From contig NZ_SBHZ01000013.1 in NCBI RefSeq assembly GCF_004521985.1, positions 94,446 through 158,445 on the forward strand: a DNA stretch of 64,000 nt. Direction: 5' to 3'. This DNA is from Ectopseudomonas khazarica (GTDB taxonomy: Bacteria > Pseudomonadota > Gammaproteobacteria > Pseudomonadales > Pseudomonadaceae). Positions 8,639 to 16,959 of this stretch are shown here, piece by piece; positions within the stretch are counted from its first letter, which is position 1, and the number at the start of each line of letters is the position of its first letter. The notes below the pieces were generated by a model that was not told the DNA's origin, did not search any database, and saw nothing but the letters and a program-made list of their open reading frames with translations. The position numbers and the translations under genes were made by a program.

Positions 8639-11218
8639 TTAGATCTGCGTCTTCCATGTATATAACAGTTCCAACGCTTTACGCGGAGTCAGATCATCCG
8701 GATTGATCGTATGCAATTGCTCCAGCAGCGGGTGCGGCGTGCTGGCGAACAGGTCGCTCTGCATCGGTGCTTGCGGCTGTCCGGGCTCTTGCCGAGGTCG
8801 ATCGTGCGGCAGGCTGGTGGCTTCCAGACGCGCCAGGTGCTCACGGGCGCGGCTGATCACGCTGCCGGGCACGCCCGCCAGCTGTGCCACGGCCAGGCCG
8901 TAGCTCTGGCTCGCAGGCCCCGCCTGGACGTGGTGGAGGAAGACGATGCGCTCATTGTGCTCGGTGGCCGAGAGGTGCACGTTGGCCACCACCGGCTCGC
9001 TTTCCGGAAGCACGGTCAGCTCGAAGTAGTGGGTGGCGAACAGGGTGAAGGCGCGCAGGCGGGCCAGGTGTTCGGCCGCCGACCAGGCCAGCGACAGGCC
9101 GTCGAAGGTGCTGGTACCACGGCCAACCTCGTCCATCAGCACCAGGCTGCGTTCGCTGGCGTTATGCAGGATGTTGGCGGTTTCGCTCATTTCCACCATG
9201 AAGGTCGAGCGCCCACCGGCGAGGTCGTCACTGGAGCCGATGCGGGTGAAGATACGGTCGACCAGTGACAGTTCGCAGGCGGCGGCAGGGACGAAGCTGC
9301 CGATGTGCGCCAGCAGCACGATCAGCGCGGTCTGGCGCATGTAGGTGGATTTACCGCCCATGTTCGGGCCGGTGATGATCAGCATGCGGCGGTTGTCGTC
9401 GAGGTCGAGGTCGTTGGCCACGAAGGGCGTGGTCAGCACCTGCTCGACCACCGGGTGGCGACCCTGGTCGATGCGCATGCAGGGTTCTTCGACGAAGCGC
9501 GGGCGGTTCAGGTCGAGATTCAGCGCGCGTTCGCCCAGGTTGCTCAGCACGTCCAGTTCGGCCAGCGCCGCGGCACTGTCCTGCAGCGGCGCCAGGTGAC
9601 CGATCAGGCGCTCCAGCAGTTCGTCATAGAGCATCTTCTCGCGGGCCAGGGCACGGCTCTTGGCCGACAGGGCCTTGTCCTCGAATTCCTTCAGCTCCGG
9701 GGTGATGAAGCGCTCGGCGCCCTTGAGCGTCTGCCGGCGAATGTAATCGGCGGGAGCCGATTCCGCCTGCTTGGTCGGCAGTTCGATGAAGTAGCCGTGC
9801 ACGCGGTTGTAGCCAACCTTGAGGTTGGCCAGGCCGGTGCGGGCCTTCTCGCGCGCTTCCAGGTCCATGAGAAACTGGCCGGCGTTCTCGCTCATCGCCT
9901 GCAGTTCGTCCAGTTCAGTGTCGTAGCCGGTCTTCAGCACGCCACCATCACGGATGACCGCCGGCGGGTTGTCGATGATGGCGCGGGCCAGCAGGTCGGC
10001 CAGCTCGGGGTAGGTGGCGATGCTGCTTGCCAGTTGCTGCAGGTGCGGCGTGTCCAGCGGAGTCATCGCCTGCTGCAGCTCGGGCAGTGCGGCGAGAGCG
10101 TCACGCAGGCGGGCGAGGTCGCGTGGTCGGGCGTTGCGCAGGCCGATACGGGCCAGGATCCGCTCCAGGTCGCCGATCTCCTTGAGCTGCGGTTGCAGCG
10201 TCTCGAAACGGTAGCCGTCGAGCAGGCAGGCGATGGCGTTCTGACGCGCTTCGAGCACGGCACGATCACGCAGCGGACGGTTCAGCCAGCGCCCCAGCAG
10301 GCGGCTGGCCATGGCGGTCTGGCAGCGATCCATCACCGATTGCAGGGTGTTGTCGCGCCCGCCGGAGAGGTTGATGTCCAGCTCCAGGTTGCGGCGGCTG
10401 GCGCCGTCGAGGATCACCGTGTCGTCCAGGCGTTCGTGCCGCAGGCTGCGCAGGTGGGGCAGGGCGGTGCGCTGGGTTTCCTTGGCGTAGCCCAGCAGGC
10501 AGCCGGCGGCGCCGATGGCCAGTGTCAGGTTTTCGCAGCCGAAGCCTTTCAGGTCCTGGGTGCCGAACTGCTGGCACAGGCTCTTGAAGGCACTGTCGCG
10601 ATCGAAGTCCCAGGGCGCGCGACGTCGAGAGCCCTTGCGTTTTTCGGCCGGGAGGCCCTGTGGCCAGTCATCGGGGATCAGCAACTCAGCGGGGTTCAGA
10701 CGCTCCAGTTCGGCCAGCAGGTTTTCCCAGCCCCTGATTTCCTGAACGCTGAAGCGGCCGCTGGTGATGTCCAGCACGGCCAGGCCGAACAGGCGCTCGT
10801 CACCCAGCACGGCAGCCAGCAGGTTGTCGCGGTGTTCGTCGAGCAGGGCCTCGTCGCTGATGGTGCCGGGAGTGATGATGCGCACCACCTGGCGCTCGAC
10901 CGGGCCCTTGCTGGTGGCCGGATCGCCGACCTGTTCGCAGATCACCACCGACTCGCCAAGCTTGACCAGCTTGGCCAGGTAGCCTTCGACCGAGTGGAAG
11001 GGGATGCCGCACATGGGAATCGACTGACCGGCCGACTGGCCGCGCGCGGTCAGGGTGATGTCCAGCAGCTTGGCGGCCTTCTTCGCATCCTCGTAGAAGA
11101 TCTCGTAGAAGTCGCCCATGCGATAGAACATCAGCTGATCCGGGTGCTGGTTCTTCAGCTTCCAATATTGCTGCATCATCGGGGTGTGCTGGGATAAATC
11201 AGAAATTGCTTTATTCAT
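8639..11218 (-). CDS. mutS: DNA mismatch repair ATPase MutS, with a phage-supplied N terminus
   Basis: Recognises mismatches and starts methyl-independent repair. From the ATG at 11218 the protein has 859 residues. The mismatch-binding GDFYEIFYEDA motif sits near residue 30, Walker A GPNMGGKST near residue 616, the Walker B/signature segment SLVLMDEVGRGTSTFDG follows, and the end matches normal MutS. The first residues, MNKAISDLSQ, replace the usual MTDLSQ-type start: the codons before HTPMM lie on the prophage side of the attachment core. The prophage removed the original promoter and ribosome site; the new start is preceded only by a weak CTAAG. The frame is open to 11335 but that extension overlaps the integrase gene and has no family resemblance. 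Confidence 0.95.
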   Translation of the reverse strand: MNKAISDLSQHTPMMQQYWKLKNQHPDQLMFYRMGDFYEIFYEDAKKAAKLLDITLTARGQSAGQSIPMCGIPFHSVEGYLAKLVKLGESVVICEQVGDPATSKGPVERQVVRIITPGTISDEALLDEHRDNLLAAVLGDERLFGLAVLDITSGRFSVQEIRGWENLLAELERLNPAELLIPDDWPQGLPAEKRKGSRRRAPWDFDRDSAFKSLCQQFGTQDLKGFGCENLTLAIGAAGCLLGYAKETQRTALPHLRSLRHERLDDTVILDGASRRNLELDINLSGGRDNTLQSVMDRCQTAMASRLLGRWLNRPLRDRAVLEARQNAIACLLDGYRFETLQPQLKEIGDLERILARIGLRNARPRDLARLRDALAALPELQQAMTPLDTPHLQQLASSIATYPELADLLARAIIDNPPAVIRDGGVLKTGYDTELDELQAMSENAGQFLMDLEAREKARTGLANLKVGYNRVHGYFIELPTKQAESAPADYIRRQTLKGAERFITPELKEFEDKALSAKSRALAREKMLYDELLERLIGHLAPLQDSAAALAELDVLSNLGERALNLDLNRPRFVEEPCMRIDQGRHPVVEQVLTTPFVANDLDLDDNRRMLIITGPNMGGKSTYMRQTALIVLLAHIGSFVPAAACELSLVDRIFTRIGSSDDLAGGRSTFMVEMSETANILHNASERSLVLMDEVGRGTSTFDGLSLAWSAAEHLARLRAFTLFATHYFELTVLPESEPVVANVHLSATEHNERIVFLHHVQAGPASQSYGLAVAQLAGVPGSVISRAREHLARLEATSLPHDRPRQEPGQPQAPMQSDLFASTPHPLLEQLHTINPDDLTPRKALELLYTWKTQI
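11178..11188. repeat. attL core
   Basis: ATCGGGGTGTG, identical to 58923-58933. On the minus strand it reads CACACCCCGAT in the mutS frame (His-Thr-Pro-Met). Sequence left of it is mutS; sequence right of it is phage. Confidence 0.85.
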
Positions 11219-11248
11219 CAGTAACTTAGAGCTAGGCGCAAATTTTTG

Positions 11249-11267
11249 TGGGGCAGGATTGGGGCAA
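11249..11267. repeat. integrase arm-type repeat doublet, left end
   Basis: Two TGGGGCA units start 11 bp apart (11249 and 11260), between the integrase stop codon and the new mutS start. Doublets with the same spacing occur at 56814 and 58786. Assignment as integrase or excisionase arm sites is an inference from their placement. Confidence 0.6.
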
Positions 11268-11268
11268 G

Positions 11269-12510
11269 TCAGTTGGTGCTTTGCATGCCTGACCAGATGT
11301 GTTGCAGCTCGTTCGGGGACTCGTCGTCCATCCATTTGGCATACACCTGAACCAGCATGGTGAAGTCCTTGTGACCCATCTGCTTGGCGATGAACGCGAG
11401 GTTACCACGGGCGACCAGGCACCAGCAGGCGTAGGTGTGCCGAGTTTGGTAGGGCCGGCGCGGGCGGATCTTCGCGCGGCGCTGGATGTTGGCCCACTTA
11501 CTATTCCACGACGACGGGATGAACCAGGGGTTTACGTGTTTCCTGCGCGCCTGGATGGTTGGCGAGATCAGCGGGGTGACGGTTTCCTGCTGGGCTTCAT
11601 GGCGGTTCAGTTGCACGTCGATGGTCTGCGGGGCGATGCCGTGTTCAATGGCAAGCAGCTCGCGGCAGGCTTCGAGGGCCGGCGGGAAAAGCAGCACGGT
11701 GCGGCGCTTGCCGGTCTTCGGCAGCTTGAAGGTGCCCTGGCTGGTGATGGCGCGGTTCACGTGGATCTGCCCTTTTGCCAGGTCGATGTCCTCCCTGGCC
11801 AGCGCGCCGAGTTCGCCAGGTCGCAGGCCGGTGTAAACGGCCAGTGTCACGGCGGCCCGGTCCATTGGGTGCAGGCACCCTTTGTTCAGCAGCTCGGCCA
11901 GTTCGGCCTTGGTGAGTGGGTCCGGGTCGCGGTCGGTCATCTCGAAGCGGGTGCAGGCATTTGCCAGGCCCGGCCTGCAGTAGCCGTTTGCCTCGCACCA
12001 GCTCAGGAGACCGGCGAGAACAGCCAGGTAGTGGTTTACCGTGGAGGTGGTGCGGGTGGTGATCAGCGTAACTCGCAGGTTCTGGATATCTTCGGGCAGC
12101 AGCACGCTCGCCAGCCGATCCTTACCCAGCAGCTCAACGCAGATGTCGAGAGCCAGGCCATACCGGCGCTCGGTTTCCTCGGTGATATCGACGGCCTTGA
12201 GTGGCTTGTAGCGGGCGAGCAGTACGCTTAGGCGCTCGTCGCGGGTGTTGCTGAAGTTGCCGGCCCGGCGTGATTCGGGGAAGTGCTGGGCATAGTCGAA
12301 GGTGCCGGTCTTGATGGCATGAAGCACCGCCGCCCGGAGCTGGGCGGCATGCTTGATGTTGGCTTTGGTGACCGGCAGGCCGAGGGTTTCGCGGCAGCGG
12401 CGGCGCTTCCACATGAATACGATGCGGATGCTGTTGCCATGGATCTCGACCCCGGTGTGTTTCGCCAGCTCGGTCTCTAGGCCGCTTCCTGGGGGGACTG
12501 CTCGACCCAC
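11269..12510 (-). CDS. tyrosine recombinase, phage integrase with N-terminal arm-binding domain
   Basis: Catalyses integration and, with the excisionase, excision of the prophage. It has up to 413 residues. The N terminus (TGVEIHGNSIRIVFMWKRRR) looks like the arm-type DNA-binding domain of lambda-like integrases. The catalytic domain has the first Arg in YTGLRPGEL, a Lys in LPKTGKRRTVL, RHTYA near residue 365, the GHKD box and the nucleophilic Tyr in VQVYAKW. It lies beside the attachment core, with 50 bp between its stop codon and the mutS start. The assigned start overlaps the excisionase gene by 34 bases and may be too long by about a dozen residues. Confidence 0.95.
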   Translation of the reverse strand: MGRAVPPGSGLETELAKHTGVEIHGNSIRIVFMWKRRRCRETLGLPVTKANIKHAAQLRAAVLHAIKTGTFDYAQHFPESRRAGNFSNTRDERLSVLLARYKPLKAVDITEETERRYGLALDICVELLGKDRLASVLLPEDIQNLRVTLITTRTTSTVNHYLAVLAGLLSWCEANGYCRPGLANACTRFEMTDRDPDPLTKAELAELLNKGCLHPMDRAAVTLAVYTGLRPGELGALAREDIDLAKGQIHVNRAITSQGTFKLPKTGKRRTVLLFPPALEACRELLAIEHGIAPQTIDVQLNRHEAQQETVTPLISPTIQARRKHVNPWFIPSSWNSKWANIQRRAKIRPRRPYQTRHTYACWCLVARGNLAFIAKQMGHKDFTMLVQVYAKWMDDESPNELQHIWSGMQSTN

Positions 12511-12674
12511 TTATCTACCTCCTCGATGTTGATGAAGATCCGTCCGTCACGCGCCTTGCGCCACATGCGGCCTTGCGACCACATGCCGCCCTTAACCTTG
12601 TGCTCAATGGCGTTGGTGCTGTAGCCGAACATCTCGGCAGCTTTGGGGATGAGGACCCAGCGCGGTGTGCTCAT
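12477..12674 (-). CDS. excisionase-like DNA-binding protein
   Basis: A 65-residue protein immediately upstream of the integrase gene on the same strand, where Xis proteins are found. It begins STPRWVLIPKAAEMFGYSTNAIEHKVKGG, resembling a winged-helix excisionase that selects DNA through one helix, and contains GRMWRKARDGRIFINIEEVDKW, the usual wing and C-terminal helix. Its role as the directionality factor is inferred from family likeness and position. Confidence 0.8.
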   Translation of the reverse strand: MSTPRWVLIPKAAEMFGYSTNAIEHKVKGGMWSQGRMWRKARDGRIFINIEEVDKWVEQSPQEAA

Positions 12675-12745
12675 GCTGCACCTCGCTGGACATAGTGGCA
12701 GAGGGCCGGCAAGCTCATTGGCATCATCACCGCCAGGAGGTTGGC

Positions 12746-13396
12746 ATGTTCAATAGGGAGTTCCATGTACGGATCACGCTCGCCGGCCTTGTTCGATTCT
12801 TGATTAGCCCTTACGCCCTTGTTCCGGCCGTCATACTTGGTTTGCTTGTGCCGTGGGGGAGTGAGCATGCACCTGCTTGGGTTCAGGCAATTGGTTCCGT
12901 CATTGGCATCCTCATTGCCATCGGCATACCGGCCTGGCAGCGGAAGCAAGACGCGAGGCAGAGTCATATTGAGCAGATGAGGGCGGAGCACCAAAACGCT
13001 CTTATGGGGCTCAGGGCATGCATTGAGGTTGATCAGTTTCTTAATGAGCTGAGGACTCGGAGCAGCGGAAATCGATTTGGATGGCATGACAAAGAGCACT
13101 TCAGGGCATGGATCACTGGACTGCAGCAGCGCCTTGCCGCCCTCATTGACTCTGAGCAGAACGCTGAATGGTGGAGCCTCTTTCTGGATGCAAAGAAATT
13201 GTTGCTCGACATCGACTCTGCTTTGCGGATGTATGAGATCGATGACCAGATGATCCATGTTCTCGCGAAGACCAATATCGAAGCGTGGGACAAGAGAGTT
13301 GCCCCTGCTCGCCAATTCCTTATAGATGTTGAAGAAGAGCATCGAGATATTCTGCTCAGCAATTATTGGAAGGGAGCCAAAGAGACTGCTGGCTAG
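12746..13396 (+). CDS. unknown membrane protein (moron candidate)
   Basis: A 216-residue protein of no family I recognise. The ATG follows a strong CAGGAGG site eight bases upstream. The N terminus has one hydrophobic span (LISPYALVPAVILGLLV) and a second (VQAIGSVIGILIAIGIPAW); the rest is a soluble helical domain rich in Trp and charged residues. It runs opposite to all neighbouring genes and lies between the excisionase and the end of the leftward early operon. Base composition is less GC-rich than its neighbours. The setting resembles lysogenic-conversion or superinfection-exclusion genes, but no function is shown. Confidence 0.75.
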   Translation: MFNREFHVRITLAGLVRFLISPYALVPAVILGLLVPWGSEHAPAWVQAIGSVIGILIAIGIPAWQRKQDARQSHIEQMRAEHQNALMGLRACIEVDQFLNELRTRSSGNRFGWHDKEHFRAWITGLQQRLAALIDSEQNAEWWSLFLDAKKLLLDIDSALRMYEIDDQMIHVLAKTNIEAWDKRVAPARQFLIDVEEEHRDILLSNYWKGAKETAG

Positions 13397-13674
13397 CCCA
13401 TACCCCTCGACAAGCTGCGCGTGCGGGCGGTTTTGAGAGCGGAGCGATGGGCTCAACTCGCGGGCGCGGCGCACGCCTGGCGTGGGGTGTGCAGCTGCTG
13501 CACGGCTGGCGGGCAGGGTATTGGATGACGTCGCGCCTTCGGCGCGGCGGTCTATAACGCCCCCGCGCGAGCTCTGCAGGCGGCCGGCCGGCGCCGTGCA
13601 TAGCAGGTTCAGCGGGTGGCGGCCGCCGCCGTGCTGTCGCACGGCAGTGGCTACGGTGGCGGCGGGGGCTTGGG
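13397..13674. other. GC-rich intergenic stretch, possible decayed or small leftward gene
   Basis: Between the convergent membrane-protein gene and the TOPRIM gene. A minus-strand frame starts at 13678, coupled ATGA-style to the TOPRIM stop codon, and stays open to 12671, but below 13397 it only shadows the membrane-protein gene. Its first roughly 95 residues, Arg/Ala/Pro-rich with GRLQSSRGGVIDRRAEGA, could be a real small phage protein. I see no ribosome site or terminator that settles it. Confidence 0.3.
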
Positions 13675-14583
13675 TCATGACCGTGCCTCCTTCTCTTCTT
13701 GAGAGCGAGCCAGGTGGCGCAGGTCGTTGCGCACGGCGTCAACCTCGGCCGACTTCTCTGCCCATGCGCCCAGGTCCACATTGTCCTCGATATGGCCTTC
13801 GAGCAGGTCGTTGAGGTACTGCGGCGACAGTGCGTCCAGCTCCCAGCTACTCGTGCCGTACTGGCGACGGTACGCGGCGAAGCGCGAATCCGTGGACTTG
13901 GCCGGGTTCTCTGGCGGCTTAATCTCGTCGATCTGGTCCATAGTCAGGGCGATGCGGTCTAGGTCGCTATCGTCCATCTCGTGGCGAGTGAACAGCGACA
14001 GCCGCTCGATCAGGTCGCGCGTCATGTCGATGCCGCTCGGGTCGTGGTCGCCCAGGTGCAGCACGCGCACCCGCTGGCCGACGTACAACGCCGGCAATAG
14101 GTGTTCCTCGGCGAACCCACGCAGGACAGATCCGCTCGGGTAGCCGCGCGCGGCCAGAATGGGCACGTCCCATTTACGGCAGGTGCCGGTCAAGACGCCG
14201 ATCAGGGCTTCCTTCTCGATCACTACGAACACGCGAGTCTCCTGATTCGCCCACATGTCCTGGCCGTAGCTTTGGGCCGCGCTACGCAGGATGGAGCTGC
14301 CGGCGTCCCAATGCGGGTTGGTCAGAAATTCGCGGGTGCGGTCCTCGATGGCGTCCCAGTCCATATGCCCGGCCAACTTGGCGTCGTTGATCAGGTTGGC
14401 CGTGCGCTTGTACGACTGCAGGGTGTTCTCGATCACGTCACGGGCTACCAGCTGGTAGTACAGCTGGCGGACCGTGAGGACGTAGCCCTGGCGTTGGTAG
14501 TCTTCGATCAGGTCGTTCATGTAGTCGATCAACTGGCTGTTGTGCTTGCTGAAAGACTTGGCGATGTACTGTTCGCAGCTCAT
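13675..14583 (-). CDS. phage protein with TOPRIM-like (topoisomerase VI A / Spo11-type) motif
   Basis: A 302-residue phage protein. The segment RVRVLHLGDHDPSGIDMTRDL around residue 182 has the DxD and glycine pattern of a TOPRIM metal site, and VFVVIEKEALIGVL upstream supplies a conserved Glu, so it probably acts on nucleic acid. VRQLYYQLVARDVI near residue 38 resembles the winged-helix segment found before TOPRIM in topoisomerase VI A-type proteins. No catalytic Tyr is obvious. It is the last gene of the leftward early operon and its start overlaps the HD gene by ATGA. Confidence 0.7.
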   Translation of the reverse strand: MSCEQYIAKSFSKHNSQLIDYMNDLIEDYQRQGYVLTVRQLYYQLVARDVIENTLQSYKRTANLINDAKLAGHMDWDAIEDRTREFLTNPHWDAGSSILRSAAQSYGQDMWANQETRVFVVIEKEALIGVLTGTCRKWDVPILAARGYPSGSVLRGFAEEHLLPALYVGQRVRVLHLGDHDPSGIDMTRDLIERLSLFTRHEMDDSDLDRIALTMDQIDEIKPPENPAKSTDSRFAAYRRQYGTSSWELDALSPQYLNDLLEGHIEDNVDLGAWAEKSAEVDAVRNDLRHLARSQEEKEARS

Positions 14584-15125
14584 GCTGCAGCCCTCGCGCG
14601 ATTGGTGGTGGCCAGTAGTTCCATCAGGCGATTGAAGTAGGCCAGGCAGGCGTCGGCCTGGCTGGTTGGCTTGATGCGGAACTGCGCGGGGCTGGTGCCG
14701 GTGAGGCATGGCCAGGCGTCGGGGTGGTCGGCCATCAGGTCGCGCTTTTCGGTGGCCAGGGCGATCAGGTCGGCGTCATGGATGCAGGGCGGCAGCACTG
14801 GGTCGATGTCGAACCGGTGGCAGATGGCGTGCCATACGCGCATTTCAATCTGGCGGTACTCGGGCAGGGCCTGTTTCAGTGGGCTGACCAGATCGCCCAC
14901 GTAGGCCTCGGTTGCATCGTGCAGCAGGGCTTCCAGCTGGTACTGGGCCGGCACCAGGTCGGCGACAACAAGACAGTGCTGGGCGACGCTGTAGAAGGCT
15001 TTCACGTGGCCATTGAAGCGGCACTGCATGCTGAGCGACCACGCGATATCGGCCGGGTCGACCATGTGGGCGGACGGTTCGAGCAGATCGAAGCGCTTGG
15101 CGCTGCGAGTGATGATGAAGGTCAT
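14580..15125 (-). CDS. HD-domain phosphohydrolase, YfbR-like
   Basis: A 181-residue protein with an HD metal-binding motif: FYSVAQHCLVVAD gives the first His, LLHDATEAYVGDL the His-Asp pair, and the IHDADLIALATEKRDLM helix the last Asp. YfbR-type enzymes are 5'-deoxynucleotidases; phage copies may alter nucleotide pools, but the substrate here is unknown. The ATG at 15125 is chosen because it starts the conserved domain and overlaps the upstream gene by ATGA. Confidence 0.82.
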   Translation of the reverse strand: MTFIITRSAKRFDLLEPSAHMVDPADIAWSLSMQCRFNGHVKAFYSVAQHCLVVADLVPAQYQLEALLHDATEAYVGDLVSPLKQALPEYRQIEMRVWHAICHRFDIDPVLPPCIHDADLIALATEKRDLMADHPDAWPCLTGTSPAQFRIKPTSQADACLAYFNRLMELLATTNRARAAA

Positions 15126-15808
15126 GCTGCGTCCTCCATGTTTGCGGTGTCGAAGTCTTCGCGAGCTGCCTGGTCCATTGCCCGGCGCACGATCTCGCGC
15201 AGGCTGTTGGTGACCGGATTCAGTCCTTCGGGGTTGCAATCGAAGTACAGATGGGCCGTCTGGAGGTCGAAACTGAAGCCGGCGTCCATCTCCAGCCAGT
15301 CGATCAGCTCGCTGTCTGGGTGGGGCTGGGTGTTGGCCTGGGCCTTCTTGATACGCTCGGCCATGTCCAGCACCTGGGCTTGGAGGTGGCGGCTAAAACG
15401 GGCGTGGTCGTGGGCGTTGAGGCCGGCAAAGGTGTCGGCTGCCAGCTCCAGCTTGGCGACTACAGCGATCAGCACGGCGTGGTCTTCATCGCTCAACGGC
15501 GAGGCTGCGGCCAGGCGGTTGAGTAGGCCGCGTTCGACCTTGGCGTGGTCTTCGGCCTCGGCCTTGACGTTGTTGCGCAGGGTCATCGCCTCGCGGGTGC
15601 GGGCGTCGAGCTGGGCCTGCAGGTCCTCATTGGCGACGTTCTTGGCTTGCAGCAGCTTTTCCCAGGTAGCGGTTGCGCTGTCGGCGCCCTGCTTCTTGCC
15701 TGCGTCGCGGCCTGTGCGCAAGCCGATGCTGTAGAAGATGAAGCAGGCCAGCGCGCTGGTGGTGAGCATGACAAGCAGAGCGCACTGTTGAGCTGTGGTG
15801 AGTTCCAT
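15122..15808 (-). CDS. unknown phage protein with N-terminal membrane segment
   Basis: A 228-residue protein. Residues about 9-30 (CALLVMLTTSALACFIFYSIGL) form one membrane span, followed by a long helical, probably coiled-coil stretch rich in Ala, Glu and Gln, and a C-terminal acidic region. It belongs to the leftward early operon with ATGA coupling to the HD gene. No family recognised. Confidence 0.7.
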   Translation of the reverse strand: MELTTAQQCALLVMLTTSALACFIFYSIGLRTGRDAGKKQGADSATATWEKLLQAKNVANEDLQAQLDARTREAMTLRNNVKAEAEDHAKVERGLLNRLAAASPLSDEDHAVLIAVVAKLELAADTFAGLNAHDHARFSRHLQAQVLDMAERIKKAQANTQPHPDSELIDWLEMDAGFSFDLQTAHLYFDCNPEGLNPVTNSLREIVRRAMDQAAREDFDTANMEDAA

Positions 15809-15882
15809 GGTGGTCTTCCTCGTGTTTGCCGATCGCTGGTGGTGGCAGCGGGTGCGGCTGTCAGGTGGTTTTGGTGTTGCGA

Positions 15883-16164
15883 TTAACGAATGTCACAACC
15901 GAGTTCGCGTGGGCCGGCAAGCCTGGCCACGAACCAGCAGCTGGATGGCGCCAGAAACAGGCCGAGGTTGCTCTTTACCCATTCAACGGCGTCAGCTCCG
16001 GTGCGGGCGCGCACGTAGGTCGTGTGTTGGTAAGTCAGCTTCTTGTGGTTGCCCTTCTTGATGTCGACGGCGAACTTCTTCCATTCCTTGTCTGCCCAGT
16101 ACTCGGCAGCCAGGTCGGCGTCGGTGCGGAACAGCGCTCGTTGGGTGGGGGCTTGAGTCTCCAT
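15883..16164 (-). CDS. small unknown phage protein
   Basis: A 93-residue protein beginning METQAPTQRALFRTDADLAAEYWADKEWKKFAVDIKKG, basic and with many aromatic residues. The start at 16164 sits one base after the stop codon of the PrtN-family gene, so they are coupled. No family recognised. Confidence 0.65.
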   Translation of the reverse strand: METQAPTQRALFRTDADLAAEYWADKEWKKFAVDIKKGNHKKLTYQHTTYVRARTGADAVEWVKSNLGLFLAPSSCWFVARLAGPRELGCDIR

Positions 16165-16165
16165 G

Positions 16166-16489
16166 TCATTCCTCCTGCTCTGGCGGGCAGATCTTCTCGG
16201 CCAGCTCGGCGTCGGCGGCGTCGGCTTGGGTGTCGATGAGTACGGCCAGGTGGCGGATGTCGACGAACTTGGTGCCCTTGGCGCTGGCGTCGAGCTTGGT
16301 GACGGGTAGCGGCACGCGCAGCTCGCGCAGGGCGCGGGTGAAGTTGTCGTCGTTGAGCTTGGCGAAGTACTGCGCGCGCAGCCGCTCGACGGGCACCAGC
16401 AGGTCACCGAACACCCGGAATAGCAGCTCAACGGTCTGCGCTCGAGGGGCGGCAGGAAGGCGCAGCTCGCGCTGGGTGGCCTGGCTCAT
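16166..16489 (-). CDS. PrtN-family (pyocin activator) transcriptional regulator
   Basis: A 107-residue protein resembling PrtN of P. aeruginosa, the activator of pyocin genes. The pattern LLVPVERLRAQYFAKLNDDNFTRAL-x-LRVPLPVTKLDASAKGTKFVDIRHLAVLIDTQ matches the family layout: winged-helix-like N terminus, the LPV(T/V)K(L/I)(D/E)ASxK core and the final helix. It lies in the leftward early operon. The prophage carries an S-type bacteriocin, so it may activate that gene, but I found no convincing array of P-box repeats ahead of the bacteriocin. Confidence 0.8.
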   Translation of the reverse strand: MSQATQRELRLPAAPRAQTVELLFRVFGDLLVPVERLRAQYFAKLNDDNFTRALRELRVPLPVTKLDASAKGTKFVDIRHLAVLIDTQADAADAELAEKICPPEQEE

Positions 16490-16959
16490 GCCGCGTGCGC
16501 CTCGTCGTCAGCAAGCTGGTCCGCCAGGCGCTTGAGGCTGACCCGGCCGGCGATGCGTGGCGGGGCTGGTTTGGTTTGTGGCTGGAGCGTCTTGCGCAGC
16601 TCTGCATTGATGCCAGCCAGGGTGGCGCGGGCAGTGGAGCCGAACGCGACGAAGCGCGGTAGTGGGGCGGAGCTGTCTACTGGCTCGATAACGGCGCCCA
16701 GCTCGATGCCGTCCAGCTCGGCGCCGAGTCGCAACATGGCGCGGGCGCGGTATTGGCAGCCAAGGTCGGCGGCCAGGTGCTCCAGCGCAGCAGCCAGCTG
16801 CAGATGCTCGCGCTGCAGGGTGCTGCCTTCGGTGGTGAGGGAGAGGCCGGCAGCTGTGGCGGCCAGAGTGAGGTTGGCCAGGATCTTGTCCTGGGTGAAG
16901 CGCTCGGCTGGGAGCTTGAGCAGCTCGATCAGCAGAGACTCAATCAGTCGGGTGTCCAT
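16486..16959 (-). CDS. unknown phage protein
   Basis: A 157-residue, Leu/Ala-rich, mostly helical protein with no recognisable motif. It overlaps the PrtN-family gene by ATGA and abuts the next gene upstream, so it is part of the same message. No function assigned. Confidence 0.65.
   Translation of the reverse strand: MDTRLIESLLIELLKLPAERFTQDKILANLTLAATAAGLSLTTEGSTLQREHLQLAAALEHLAADLGCQYRARAMLRLGAELDGIELGAVIEPVDSSAPLPRFVAFGSTARATLAGINAELRKTLQPQTKPAPPRIAGRVSLKRLADQLADDEAHAA

Noticed and set aside
9305..11197. Long open frame (about 630 codons) on the strand opposite mutS
   Set aside because: Antisense frame favoured by GC-rich third positions; the translation is low-complexity and mutS is certain.
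11219..11335. Longer mutS start at 11335
   Set aside because: The extra 39 codons overlap the integrase gene in another frame and have no MutS likeness.
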